Origin: Variovorax flavidus
GTDB lineage: Bacteria > Pseudomonadota > Gammaproteobacteria > Burkholderiales > Burkholderiaceae_C
Direction of reading: 5' to 3'
NCBI RefSeq assembly: GCF_030317145.1
Contig: NZ_JASZYE010000006.1
Span: 62,001 to 126,000, forward strand
Length of the DNA: 64,000 nt
This document shows, piece after piece, positions 52,433 to 60,216 of this stretch (positions are counted from its first letter, which is position 1; every line of letters starts with the position of its first letter). The notes under the pieces were generated by a model. The model searched no databases and had not been told where the DNA came from. It worked only from the letters and a program-made list of their open reading frames with translations. The translations under genes were made by a program, and so were the position numbers.

Positions 52433-53979
52433 GCCTCGGCTCCGCCGTGCAAGGCGATGCACACCCGGCGCAATTGCGGCCTGTCGATCTTGCCGTTGGC
52501 CGAGCGCGGCAGTTCGGGCAGCCACACGAGCCGGGGCATCATGAAGGACGGCAAGGCCTTGCGGCACTGCGCCTCGAGGCTGCTCTTCAGTCGCTCCTGC
52601 TCGTCGCCGACGCCGGCTGCCACGACGACGGCATAGATCGCGTCGCCGAGATCCCCGGCCGGCACACCGAACACGGCCACTTCGCGGACTTCGGGCCAGG
52701 CGACGATGAGGCTTTCGATCTCCGTCGGGCTGATGCGGTAGCCGCTCGACTTGATCATCTCGTCGCGCCGGCCAACAAAGTAAAGGAAGCCTTCGGCATC
52801 CTGCTTCACGATGTCACCGGACCAGACGGCATATTCCGGCGTGAGCCCGCTGCACAGCCGGCTCGGCAGCGGACGGAAGCGCTCGGCGGTCTGGGCCGGT
52901 GCGTTCCAGTAGCCGAGCGTGACCAGCGCGCCGCGATGGACCAGTTCGCCCGGCTCGCCGGGGGCGCACACCTCGCCTTCGGCGTTCAGCACCAGGATCT
53001 CGGCACCGGGGATGGCCTTGCCGATGGAACCGGCGCGCCGATCGACCTCTGAAGGATCGAGGTAGGTGGAACGGAAAGCCTCCGTCAGCCCGTACATCAG
53101 GAATGGACGTGCGGAAGGAAAGATTCCTCTCAACTGCGCCAGCAGGCCCGCGTTCATGTGGCCGCCGGTGTTGGCGAACAGACGTACGCTGGCGGTGTCC
53201 ACCTTGTCCCACTGGGCCTGCGTCAGAAGAGACCACAGCGGCGGCACCGCGGTGATCATCGTGATGCCCTGGCGGGCTACGAGCCGCGCAACGACCGGGG
53301 CGAGCATCGGCGTGTGCAGCACCACGCGGGCGCCAGCAGCCAATCCGGTGGTGAGCTGGCTCAGGCCCGCATCGAAGCTGATCGGCAACAGCGCGAGGAC
53401 GACGTCGTCCTCGGTCGTGCCCAGATAGCTGTTCACCGCCTGGCAGCCGGCCACTAGGTTGCGATGTGAGATCACCACGCCCTTGGGCTGGCCGGTCGAG
53501 CCCGAGGTGTAGAGCAACGCCGCGGGATCCTTGTCGATGCTGCAGTGGAGCGCCGCTTCCCCACGGACGATCTCCGGAAGAGAACCGGGCTGGTCGCACA
53601 GCACCACGCGGGTCTCCAGGTCTTCGATGCCTCCGCTCAGTTCGGCTTGGCGCGCGGTCGTGGTGAACAGCAATTGCGCCGTGCAGTCGAGCAGGATGTG
53701 GCGCAGCTGCTGCTGCTTGAGCTTGGGATTCAGCGGCACGGCAATGCCGCCGGCACGCATCGCCGCCAGCACGACCGCGCAAGCATCGATGGACTTGTCC
53801 ATGAAGACCGCCACGCGGCCCTTGTCACGCAGCCCGAGCGCGATCATTGCCTGCGCGAAGTACGCGACCCGCTGCGCCAGTGCGGCATAGCTCAACTCGC
53901 TTCGCTCGTCGACGAGGGCGATCTTTTCGGGACGGCGCGCGGCCGATTCGTACAACAGGTCCGCAATGAATTCGCTCAT
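52429..53979 (-). CDS. Acyl/amino acid-AMP ligase (ANL superfamily)
   Basis: A 516-residue adenylate-forming enzyme. The ATP loop YTSGSTGQPKG is at 157-167, MYGLTEAFRSTYLD is motif A5, GDIVKQDAEGFLYFVGRRDEMIKSSGYRISPTEIE covers the hinge, and the catalytic Lys is in RSANGKIDR. Its start resembles the exosortase A-associated ligases. It presumably activates a carboxylic or amino acid and loads ACP2 or ACP1. It lies 2 bases behind the outer-membrane barrel gene and overlaps the ABC ATPase gene. Confidence 0.9.
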   Translation of the reverse strand: MSEFIADLLYESAARRPEKIALVDERSELSYAALAQRVAYFAQAMIALGLRDKGRVAVFMDKSIDACAVVLAAMRAGGIAVPLNPKLKQQQLRHILLDCTAQLLFTTTARQAELSGGIEDLETRVVLCDQPGSLPEIVRGEAALHCSIDKDPAALLYTSGSTGQPKGVVISHRNLVAGCQAVNSYLGTTEDDVVLALLPISFDAGLSQLTTGLAAGARVVLHTPMLAPVVARLVARQGITMITAVPPLWSLLTQAQWDKVDTASVRLFANTGGHMNAGLLAQLRGIFPSARPFLMYGLTEAFRSTYLDPSEVDRRAGSIGKAIPGAEILVLNAEGEVCAPGEPGELVHRGALVTLGYWNAPAQTAERFRPLPSRLCSGLTPEYAVWSGDIVKQDAEGFLYFVGRRDEMIKSSGYRISPTEIESLIVAWPEVREVAVFGVPAGDLGDAIYAVVVAAGVGDEQERLKSSLEAQCRKALPSFMMPRLVWLPELPRSANGKIDRPQLRRVCIALHGGAEA

Positions 53980-53981
53980 GG

Positions 53982-55361
53982 CTACAGAAAGTGGGTGAAG
54001 CTGAGAAGGAACGCCCTGCGAACGGGGTCGCTGCCATAGAGGCTGTCCGCGTCGCCGCCAGTGGCGAGGAACATGCCGCGCAATCGGCTGGCCGGGCTCA
54101 GCCTGTACTCGAGGGCCATCTGGAAGAGCCAGGACTGATCGTCCAGGCTCCGGTTCAGGAAGGCGCTGGCATTGAGGTCGCGGAATCCGAGCTGGTCCCA
54201 CTGCGCGCGCAGGAAAAGGCTGCGCTGCGACAAGGGCTCCTGCATGGCGTTGGCATAGCTCCTGACATACCAGGCCAGCCCGGCGCCCTGGGGGCCGGAT
54301 GCGCCCGCGGCCAGCCACCGCTGCCACTCGGCCGAGTCGAACCCGGCCTGGTGGTAGTTCAGTTGGGCGCTGAGGCTCAGCCGAGAACTGCCGGTCCACG
54401 TGGTGCCGATTGCCACGTCGTGCTGCCACGACTCGCCGGGCCGCGCCCGCCCCATGGCCAGTGCGCTGGGCGGCAAGTCGCCGAGCGCGACGCCGCTGCG
54501 CAGCGCCTGCTGCATCAGCGAAGGGCTGCGCCCGCCGGAGTATTCGACGAACAGCGTGGTCTGCTGGCCGATGCCCTGCGTGAGGTTGGTTCCAAAGCGC
54601 CAACCCTGCGAGTCCTTGAACGCGAGCAGCTCGGGGCTCCACAGCGAGGGCTTGTCGAAGGCGGCCTTGAGCAGCAGGCGATCCTCGCCATTGGTGTCGG
54701 CCAGGCGCAGTCGTTCGGTGGGCTGCTCGTCGGCGAGCCCCTTGGGGTTGGCCAGCTTCGGCGCCAGAGCCAGCATCACCGCGCTCTGTGCGTCGATGCG
54801 CTGGGCAGCCACCATGACGGTACCCAGCCGGTTGTTGCGCTGCACCTCGGGGTCGCGGGTGCTGTAGTCGACGGCCGAGCGCGACTTGAAATAGTCGGTC
54901 GGGTTGTAGCCGAGCGCGGCGCCGCTGCGCACATGGATGCGGCCGGCCTCGATCACGTCGCGGTCGCTGGCCCGCCATTGCACGGCGGCTTCACGCAGGT
55001 CGAACTGCTCGTCGCGCGAGGTGGCCCCGTCGCGCGTGCGCGAAAGGCCGGCGCGGCCGCTCAACCGTGCGCTGAGGTCCGGCCGCAGCGGCCATTCGGC
55101 CCGAGCGTCCACGATGCCGCGTGCGACCTGCCGGCTGGGTGCCGTCGAAGCGATCGGCACCACTGGCTTGCGCCGATCGGCCGTCTCCATGTTCAGTTCG
55201 ACATAGACCGGGCCGATGCGCTGGGGCTTCAGCAACGGCTCCTCGGCGTCCTGCAGCACGGCCGACGGAATGCGATCGGCGTCGTTCGCGGCCTGCTGCG
55301 CCGCAGCGCCAATGTGGATTCCGAGCGCGCACACGCAGGCACCTGCCGCCAGCCGCGTCAC
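53982..55361 (-). CDS. Outer-membrane beta-barrel protein of unknown family
   Basis: A 459-residue secreted protein with a signal peptide (1-21, ends GAAAQQ). Alternating polar/apolar strands from about 75 to the end (LSLSAQLNYHQAG, SLFLRAQWDQLGF, LFQMALEYRLSPASRLRGMFLAT) and the C-terminal FLLSFTHFL, with an aromatic near the end, indicate a barrel. GTG at 55361 overlaps the preceding stop (GTGA). It likely gives the exported product a passage or anchoring place in the outer membrane. Confidence 0.82.
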   Translation of the reverse strand: MTRLAAGACVCALGIHIGAAAQQAANDADRIPSAVLQDAEEPLLKPQRIGPVYVELNMETADRRKPVVPIASTAPSRQVARGIVDARAEWPLRPDLSARLSGRAGLSRTRDGATSRDEQFDLREAAVQWRASDRDVIEAGRIHVRSGAALGYNPTDYFKSRSAVDYSTRDPEVQRNNRLGTVMVAAQRIDAQSAVMLALAPKLANPKGLADEQPTERLRLADTNGEDRLLLKAAFDKPSLWSPELLAFKDSQGWRFGTNLTQGIGQQTTLFVEYSGGRSPSLMQQALRSGVALGDLPPSALAMGRARPGESWQHDVAIGTTWTGSSRLSLSAQLNYHQAGFDSAEWQRWLAAGASGPQGAGLAWYVRSYANAMQEPLSQRSLFLRAQWDQLGFRDLNASAFLNRSLDDQSWLFQMALEYRLSPASRLRGMFLATGGDADSLYGSDPVRRAFLLSFTHFL

Positions 55362-56167
55362 GTCCGCGCCGCCCCGCCGCCATCACGCAGCTTGGGCAGG
55401 TATTCGCGGTTGAACCAGTTGTCGGGAATCTCCTGTGCGGCGTAGCCGCTGAGCACGAGCTTGGTGACTACGCTTTTGTCCACCTCGTCCAGGATGACCA
55501 CCTCGCCCGGGCGCATCTCGCCGAGCTGGCGGCTGAACTTCCGGTAGAAGGCCAGCTTGAGCGCACGGCCGCTGTCCACGAAGAAGCGTGCCTTGACCGG
55601 GTAATAGGTATCGCGCTCGATCCAGTACTCGATGCGCAGGTAGACCGCCGCCGCCGACGACGCCGTCAGCTCGACGCGCCAGGTCTTGCGCTCGATGTTG
55701 TCGGCGTCCTTGATGGACTCTTCGCCCATCATGCGCGGCGTGTAGTCGAGCCCGAAGTTCACGCTCATCACGTCGCCGTTGGCGGCCTGTCCTACCAGGC
55801 GCTGCTGGGGCGAGATTCGGATGCTCGCGGAGGAAGCCGGGTCATAGAACCAGAACGCCTGGTCGTCCATCAGGATAGCCTTGCCGAAATCCGCGGCGGG
55901 CTCGACATAGCGCGCCAGGTTGCGAAAGCGCCCCGTGCCGGCCTCGGGCTTGGAATGCAGCACCAGGGTCGCGGCGTCGCGCGCCTGCCCGTTGCGGAAC
56001 TCGGTGAGGCGCATCTGGGCGCGGAAGGCTTGCTGGGGATTGCGGATCTGGTCTGCGCGCGCCACGACGCGCCGTGCGAGATCGGCGTTTTGCGCGAGCG
56101 TGCCCAGCGGCACTGCCGTCACCGGCGAGGCGCAAAGGGACTTCAGGAGAAGGCGGCGGTTAAACAT
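55358..56167 (-). CDS. LolA-like outer membrane lipoprotein-sorting protein
   Basis: A 269-residue periplasmic protein. The N-terminus NRRLLLKSLCASPVTAV looks like a signal peptide, possibly Tat type. The mature part fits the LolA/COG2834 half-barrel that carries lipids (PRMMGEESIKDADNIERKTWRVEL, YWIERDTYYPVKARFF). Such genes go with FtsX-type ABC transporters, as here. Its role would be to shuttle a lipid-like product from the inner to the outer membrane. Confidence 0.85.
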   Translation of the reverse strand: MFNRRLLLKSLCASPVTAVPLGTLAQNADLARRVVARADQIRNPQQAFRAQMRLTEFRNGQARDAATLVLHSKPEAGTGRFRNLARYVEPAADFGKAILMDDQAFWFYDPASSASIRISPQQRLVGQAANGDVMSVNFGLDYTPRMMGEESIKDADNIERKTWRVELTASSAAAVYLRIEYWIERDTYYPVKARFFVDSGRALKLAFYRKFSRQLGEMRPGEVVILDEVDKSVVTKLVLSGYAAQEIPDNWFNREYLPKLRDGGGAART

Positions 56168-57557
56168 GGCGGAGCGCATCGACGATGGGCATGCGGGATG
56201 CGCGACGGGCGGGAAGCCACGCGGCAAGGGCAGCAACGAAGATCAGCAGCAGCCAGGTGCCGCCGATCAGAGCCGGATTTCCGAACAGGTACAGCCTGAA
56301 GGGCAGCACGCCCGCGGAGGTCGGCGGGCTCCAGACGAGGCCGCTGCGGTTGACCACGAACACGATCAGGACGGCCAGCACCACGCCGACCGTGACACCG
56401 AACAGCCCCTGCAGCGCGCCTTCAAGAATGAAGAGCCGCCGCACGCTGCTGCGTTGCACGCCCAGCGCCCGCGCGGTGCCGATCTCGCTGAAGCGCTCCA
56501 TCACGCTCATGCTCATCGTGTTCATGATCGTGAAGAGCACGATCGCCCCGATGACCAGCGCGACGAAGCCGAACAGGAAAGCGAAGAAGGCCTGCGTCTG
56601 CGCATAGAGCGAATTGAGTTCGACGAAGTCGCGGACTTCGAGGTCGAGTCCACGCGCCTTGAAGAGCCGCTGCAGCGCAGCGCGTGCAGCGGGCACGTCC
56701 TCGGTGCGCTGGAGCTGGATGTTGATCGCGGTCGCACGCGGCTCGCCGCGGCCGTAGACCAGTCGTTGCGCAGTGCTCAGCTGCATGACGATCAGGTTGT
56801 CATTGAGTTCCTTGGCGCCATGGGCATCGACCCGCTCCACCGCAGCCGACATCACGTTGGGCGCCCCACCCGCCGTCGCGGCCAGCAGTTCGATGCGCGG
56901 CGCAGCATCCGCCGGCGCATCGTCGATGTTGCTTGCGTGCTCGCGCTGGCTCAGCGCAACCAGTTCTTCGTCCTGTGGGCTCGACACGGCGGGCTGCGTC
57001 TTGACCAAGGGATGGCGGGGGCAGCCGCCAGGACCGGCGCTGTCGCACAGGTGCAGGATGCGGGCAATGCCCGAACCCACTGCCACTCCGTCGATGCGAG
57101 CCAGCGGCGAATTCTTCGCCTCGATGCCTTCGAGCTCGTGCTGATTCCAGGTCAGCATGCCGAGCCGGTCGGTCGGGATCACACCTTGCCCGAAGAAAGT
57201 CTTGGAAGCTCCGACCTGGTAGTTGCCAGCCACGCCGGCAACCACCTGGACGGGCGTCGCGACCCGCAGCAACGGTTTCATGACGGGGTCGCTGCGGATG
57301 ACGGTCATGAGCGCCGCGTAGTCACGAATGCCATAGGCCGCCGGGCTGCCGGCGCCATACAGGAGGTAGCCGCTCTGGAACACCGCGACATGGCCGCTGC
57401 GCCGCACCGTCGAGGTCTGGAACTCCAGCACGACGTAGTTCATGAGCGCGCCGAGCAGCAGCAGCGCGGCGGCGCCCAGCGCGATCGTCGTCGTCGTGAT
57501 GCCGGTGCGCCGCCGGTTGCGGCACACGTTGCGCCAGGCGATGGACAGGTTCAGCAT
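56160..57557 (-). CDS. FtsX/MacB-type ABC transporter permease
   Basis: A 465-residue permease with one N-terminal helix (22-45), a large periplasmic domain of about 240 residues and three C-terminal helices. The end PARRASRMPIVDALRH is typical of LolC/MacB-family permeases. It overlaps the ATPase gene by 7 bases and the LolA-like gene by 8. It works as a mechanotransmission machine that extracts substrates from the membrane to a periplasmic carrier. Confidence 0.9.
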   Translation of the reverse strand: MLNLSIAWRNVCRNRRRTGITTTTIALGAAALLLLGALMNYVVLEFQTSTVRRSGHVAVFQSGYLLYGAGSPAAYGIRDYAALMTVIRSDPVMKPLLRVATPVQVVAGVAGNYQVGASKTFFGQGVIPTDRLGMLTWNQHELEGIEAKNSPLARIDGVAVGSGIARILHLCDSAGPGGCPRHPLVKTQPAVSSPQDEELVALSQREHASNIDDAPADAAPRIELLAATAGGAPNVMSAAVERVDAHGAKELNDNLIVMQLSTAQRLVYGRGEPRATAINIQLQRTEDVPAARAALQRLFKARGLDLEVRDFVELNSLYAQTQAFFAFLFGFVALVIGAIVLFTIMNTMSMSVMERFSEIGTARALGVQRSSVRRLFILEGALQGLFGVTVGVVLAVLIVFVVNRSGLVWSPPTSAGVLPFRLYLFGNPALIGGTWLLLIFVAALAAWLPARRASRMPIVDALRHV

Positions 57558-58255
57558 GCAGCGGACTCCCCCGGATGCGCCTTGAGCGCTTCACCAGTCA
57601 CCCGGCCGTCGTTGGCATACAGCACCTGGTCCGCATGACCCAGCAGCATCGGGTCGTGGGTGGAAAAGACGAAGCTGGTGTCGAAGCACCGCTGCATGTC
57701 GCGCATCAGCTCGACGATGGCGAGGCCGTTCGACGAATCCAGGTTCGCCGTCGGTTCGTCGGCCAGCACCAGGGCCGGCCGCTTGACCAGCGCGCGCGCG
57801 ATGGCGACGCGCTGGCGCTGGCCTCCGCTGAGCTGGTTCGGGCGATGCGCGCGATGCGCGCCCAGGCCCACGGCCTCGATGAGCTCTTCGGTGCGCGCGC
57901 GCCGCTGCGCCTTGGGCATGCCGGTCTGCAGCAGCGCGTACTCGACGTTCTCGAAGGCCGTCAGCACCGGCATCAGGTTGAAGGACTGGAAGATGAACCC
58001 GATCCGCCCGGCACGGAATCGCGTGAGTTCGCGGTCCGGCAAGAGGTTGACGTCCTGTCCCTCGATGAGGACCCGGCCACGGGTCGGGCGGTCGAGGGTG
58101 CCGATCAGGTTGAGCAAGGTCGACTTGCCGCTGCCCGAGGGGCCGACGATCATGCAGAAGCTCGACGCATCGAGGCTCAGGTTCACGTCGTGCAGGGCTT
58201 GGACCTCGATGTCCCCTTCGCTGTACGTCTTGCAGACGCCTTCCAGTTCCAGCAT
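57551..58255 (-). CDS. LolD/MacB-type ABC transporter ATP-binding protein
   Basis: A 234-residue ATPase with GPSGSGKST, QLSGGQRQRVAIARAL, VLADEPTANLD and a switch His in FVFSTHD. Sequence IGFIFQSFNLMPVLTAFENVEYAL is typical for the LolD/MacB group. The start ATG at 58255 is 11 bases after the ketosynthase gene. It powers the FtsX-like permease next to it. Confidence 0.92.
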   Translation of the reverse strand: MLELEGVCKTYSEGDIEVQALHDVNLSLDASSFCMIVGPSGSGKSTLLNLIGTLDRPTRGRVLIEGQDVNLLPDRELTRFRAGRIGFIFQSFNLMPVLTAFENVEYALLQTGMPKAQRRARTEELIEAVGLGAHRAHRPNQLSGGQRQRVAIARALVKRPALVLADEPTANLDSSNGLAIVELMRDMQRCFDTSFVFSTHDPMLLGHADQVLYANDGRVTGEALKAHPGESAAC

Positions 58256-58266
58256 GCGCGTACCGG

Positions 58267-59472
58267 TCAGACGGCCGCGGCCGATGCGACCGCCAGGACG
58301 GCGTTGTGTCCGCCGAAGGCGAAGGAATTGCTCAGCGCACACAGACCCCTGCCCAGCGCCTGGGCCTCGTTGGGCACGCAGTTCAAGTCGCACTCCGGAT
58401 CGGCCTCGACGAAGTTCAAGGTCGGCGGTGCAAAGCGCTCCTGCAGGCCGACCAGCGTGGCCAGCAACTCGATGGCGCCAGCCGCGCCCAAGGTGTGGCC
58501 GTGCATCGACTTGGTGGAAGACACCTGCAGCCGGTCCACCGCCGCGCCCAGAGCCTGCCGCAGCGCACGCGTCTCGGCGACGTCGTTGGCCGCTGTGGCG
58601 GTGCCGTGGGCGTTGATGTAGACGAGTTCGTCGGCGTCCATCTCTGCATCGCGCAGGCAGTGTCGGATGGCATCGGCCTGGCCATCGATCGAGGGGCTCA
58701 GGATGTGATGCGCATCGGAGGTCAACGCGTAGCCGCGGATCTCGCCGAAGACAGGCGCGTTGCGCTGGCGCGCGTGCGCCAGCGACTCGATGACCAGCAT
58801 GGCAGCACCCTCGCCCAGCACCAGCCCGCGGCGATCCTTCGAGAACGGACGGCAGGTGTCGGGCGCCAGGACGCGCAGCGATTCCCATCCTTTGAGGTTG
58901 CCGTCGACCAGGCTCGCTTCGGCGCCACCGACGATGGCGACGTCCACGGCCCCCGACCGGATCATCTGCAGGCCGAGCCCGACGGCATAGGCAGAAGACG
59001 CGCAAGCCGTCGAGACGACGAAAGCGGGACCGGTCACGCCGAAGGCCATGCTGATATGGCTGGCCGGCGAATTGGCCATGATCTTCGGCACGGTGAACGG
59101 CGGCAGCCGCCGGCGCCCATCCACCAGACTGGACCGGTAGGACTCCTCGAGGCTGCAGATGTTGCCGGAGGCCGCGCCCACGATCACCGCCACGCGCGGC
59201 CCGAGGCCGGAGGAGACGTCCAGACCGCTTTCAGCCACCGCCTCACGCGCGCTCAGCAGCGCAAACTGCGCCGATCGGTCGAGAAACGCGAGTTCGTTCG
59301 AAGCGAATTCCATCGAGGAGTCGAAGCCGGCCACCGGGGCCGCCACCTTGACCGGCAGGCCCTCGACCGGAACGATGCCCTGCACACCCGCGCGCAGGGC
59401 TTCCGAGAAGGCAGGCACACCGCGGCCGATGGCCGACAGCACGCCGCGGCCGGTCACGACGACCCGGCTCAT
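58267..59472 (-). CDS. Beta-ketoacyl-ACP synthase II-type enzyme (FabF-like)
   Basis: A 401-residue ketosynthase with a full triad: Cys157 in VSTACASS, His in INAHGTATAAND, and His in SMHGHTLGAAGAIE. The length matches FabF. It is not next to fab genes but coupled to ACP1 (4-base overlap), so it is a dedicated secondary-metabolism ketosynthase. It would extend an ACP-bound chain with malonyl units. Confidence 0.92.
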   Translation of the reverse strand: MSRVVVTGRGVLSAIGRGVPAFSEALRAGVQGIVPVEGLPVKVAAPVAGFDSSMEFASNELAFLDRSAQFALLSAREAVAESGLDVSSGLGPRVAVIVGAASGNICSLEESYRSSLVDGRRRLPPFTVPKIMANSPASHISMAFGVTGPAFVVSTACASSAYAVGLGLQMIRSGAVDVAIVGGAEASLVDGNLKGWESLRVLAPDTCRPFSKDRRGLVLGEGAAMLVIESLAHARQRNAPVFGEIRGYALTSDAHHILSPSIDGQADAIRHCLRDAEMDADELVYINAHGTATAANDVAETRALRQALGAAVDRLQVSSTKSMHGHTLGAAGAIELLATLVGLQERFAPPTLNFVEADPECDLNCVPNEAQALGRGLCALSNSFAFGGHNAVLAVASAAAV

Positions 59473-59765
59473 GCGACGACGGCCGAATCAGTCTGCTTGG
59501 CCTGCACGAGCCCGACCACGTGGTCCAGCAACTGCCCCACCGACTCGAAGGCGGCAGTTGGCCGGCCCTGGTCATTGGCATTGAATGGAATGGAAATGTC
59601 GTACTCGTCCTCTATCGCGAAGATGAGTTCGACCAGGCCGAGCGAATCAATACCCGTATCGGCGAGCAGCAATTCGGGCTGAAATTGCGCCACGTCGAGC
59701 TTCGTCGTTTCGACGAATAGCTCGACAACCCTCCGCTCAATTGACTCACGACTTGTATCAGTCAT
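59469..59765 (-). CDS. Acyl carrier protein 1
   Basis: A 98-residue carrier protein. The phosphopantetheine Ser lies in ADTGIDSLGLVELIF. The ATG at 59765 follows CAGGGA. It is the first gene of the 20-gene run, so the promoter must lie in the AT-rich stretch upstream, near the inverted repeat at 59847-59880. Confidence 0.92.
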   Translation of the reverse strand: MTDTSRESIERRVVELFVETTKLDVAQFQPELLLADTGIDSLGLVELIFAIEDEYDISIPFNANDQGRPTAAFESVGQLLDHVVGLVQAKQTDSAVVA

Positions 59766-59846
59766 TTTTTTGATCCCTGCAATATGATTCGCGACACCCA
59801 CCGAACGCAACACCGAGTCGCACGCAATGGCACACCCATTCACGTC

Positions 59847-59880
59847 GCGCTTATTGCACAGTGACATATGCAATAAGCGC
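59847..59880. promoter_or_regulatory. Perfect 12-bp inverted repeat upstream of the biosynthetic operon
   Basis: GCGCTTATTGCA and TGCAATAAGCGC are exact inverted arms separated by 10 bases. The repeat is 82-115 bases upstream of ACP1 and 337 bases before the divergent ligase gene. It looks like a binding site for a dimeric regulator; a stem-loop in RNA is the alternative. No regulator gene is close by. Confidence 0.65.
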
Positions 59881-60216
59881 AATTTGGTTTGACTCTGTCG
59901 AGAGGAAAAGCATTGAACCATAGTTCCTCGCGGCTCAGATGCAATTGAGAGGCAAACAAGAACAGTCTTCTAGCTAACAAGAAATATTCCGCAAAGCACA
60001 ATAAAAATCCCTGCCCTGCAATCAAATCGGATAATTCCTATGGAAATTTCGCCGAAGTCGCAAAGCAAGATATTCAGTTGGCCGGCCACGAAGACTCGCC
60101 AGGCTCTGCGCAACGCGGCAAGCAAGGCGGCGACATGCAGGCGGCATCGCATCGGCTAACCTAGCGCGGGCGCATCGCCCACCGACGCTTCACCCTCTTT
60201 TTCCGAGCCCACAGCC
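59881..60216. other. AT-rich intergenic stretch without a gene
   Basis: This stretch between the divergent ACP1 and acyl-CoA synthetase genes is clearly richer in A and T than its surroundings, mostly up to about 60080. I see no convincing coding frame, RNA gene or clean sigma-70 promoter pair. It must contain the promoters of both directions. Confidence 0.5.

Noticed and set aside
50154..52544. A 796-codon plus-strand frame opposite the ABC-2 genes
   Set aside because: No family pattern, Gln/His/Arg-rich shadow composition; the minus strand has ACP, permease and ATPase motifs.
48916..53979. Calling the locus an exosortase A (PEP-CTERM) system
   Set aside because: Only ligase, decarboxylase and ACP resemble that system. 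No exosortase, PEP-CTERM protein or polysaccharide genes are in the window.
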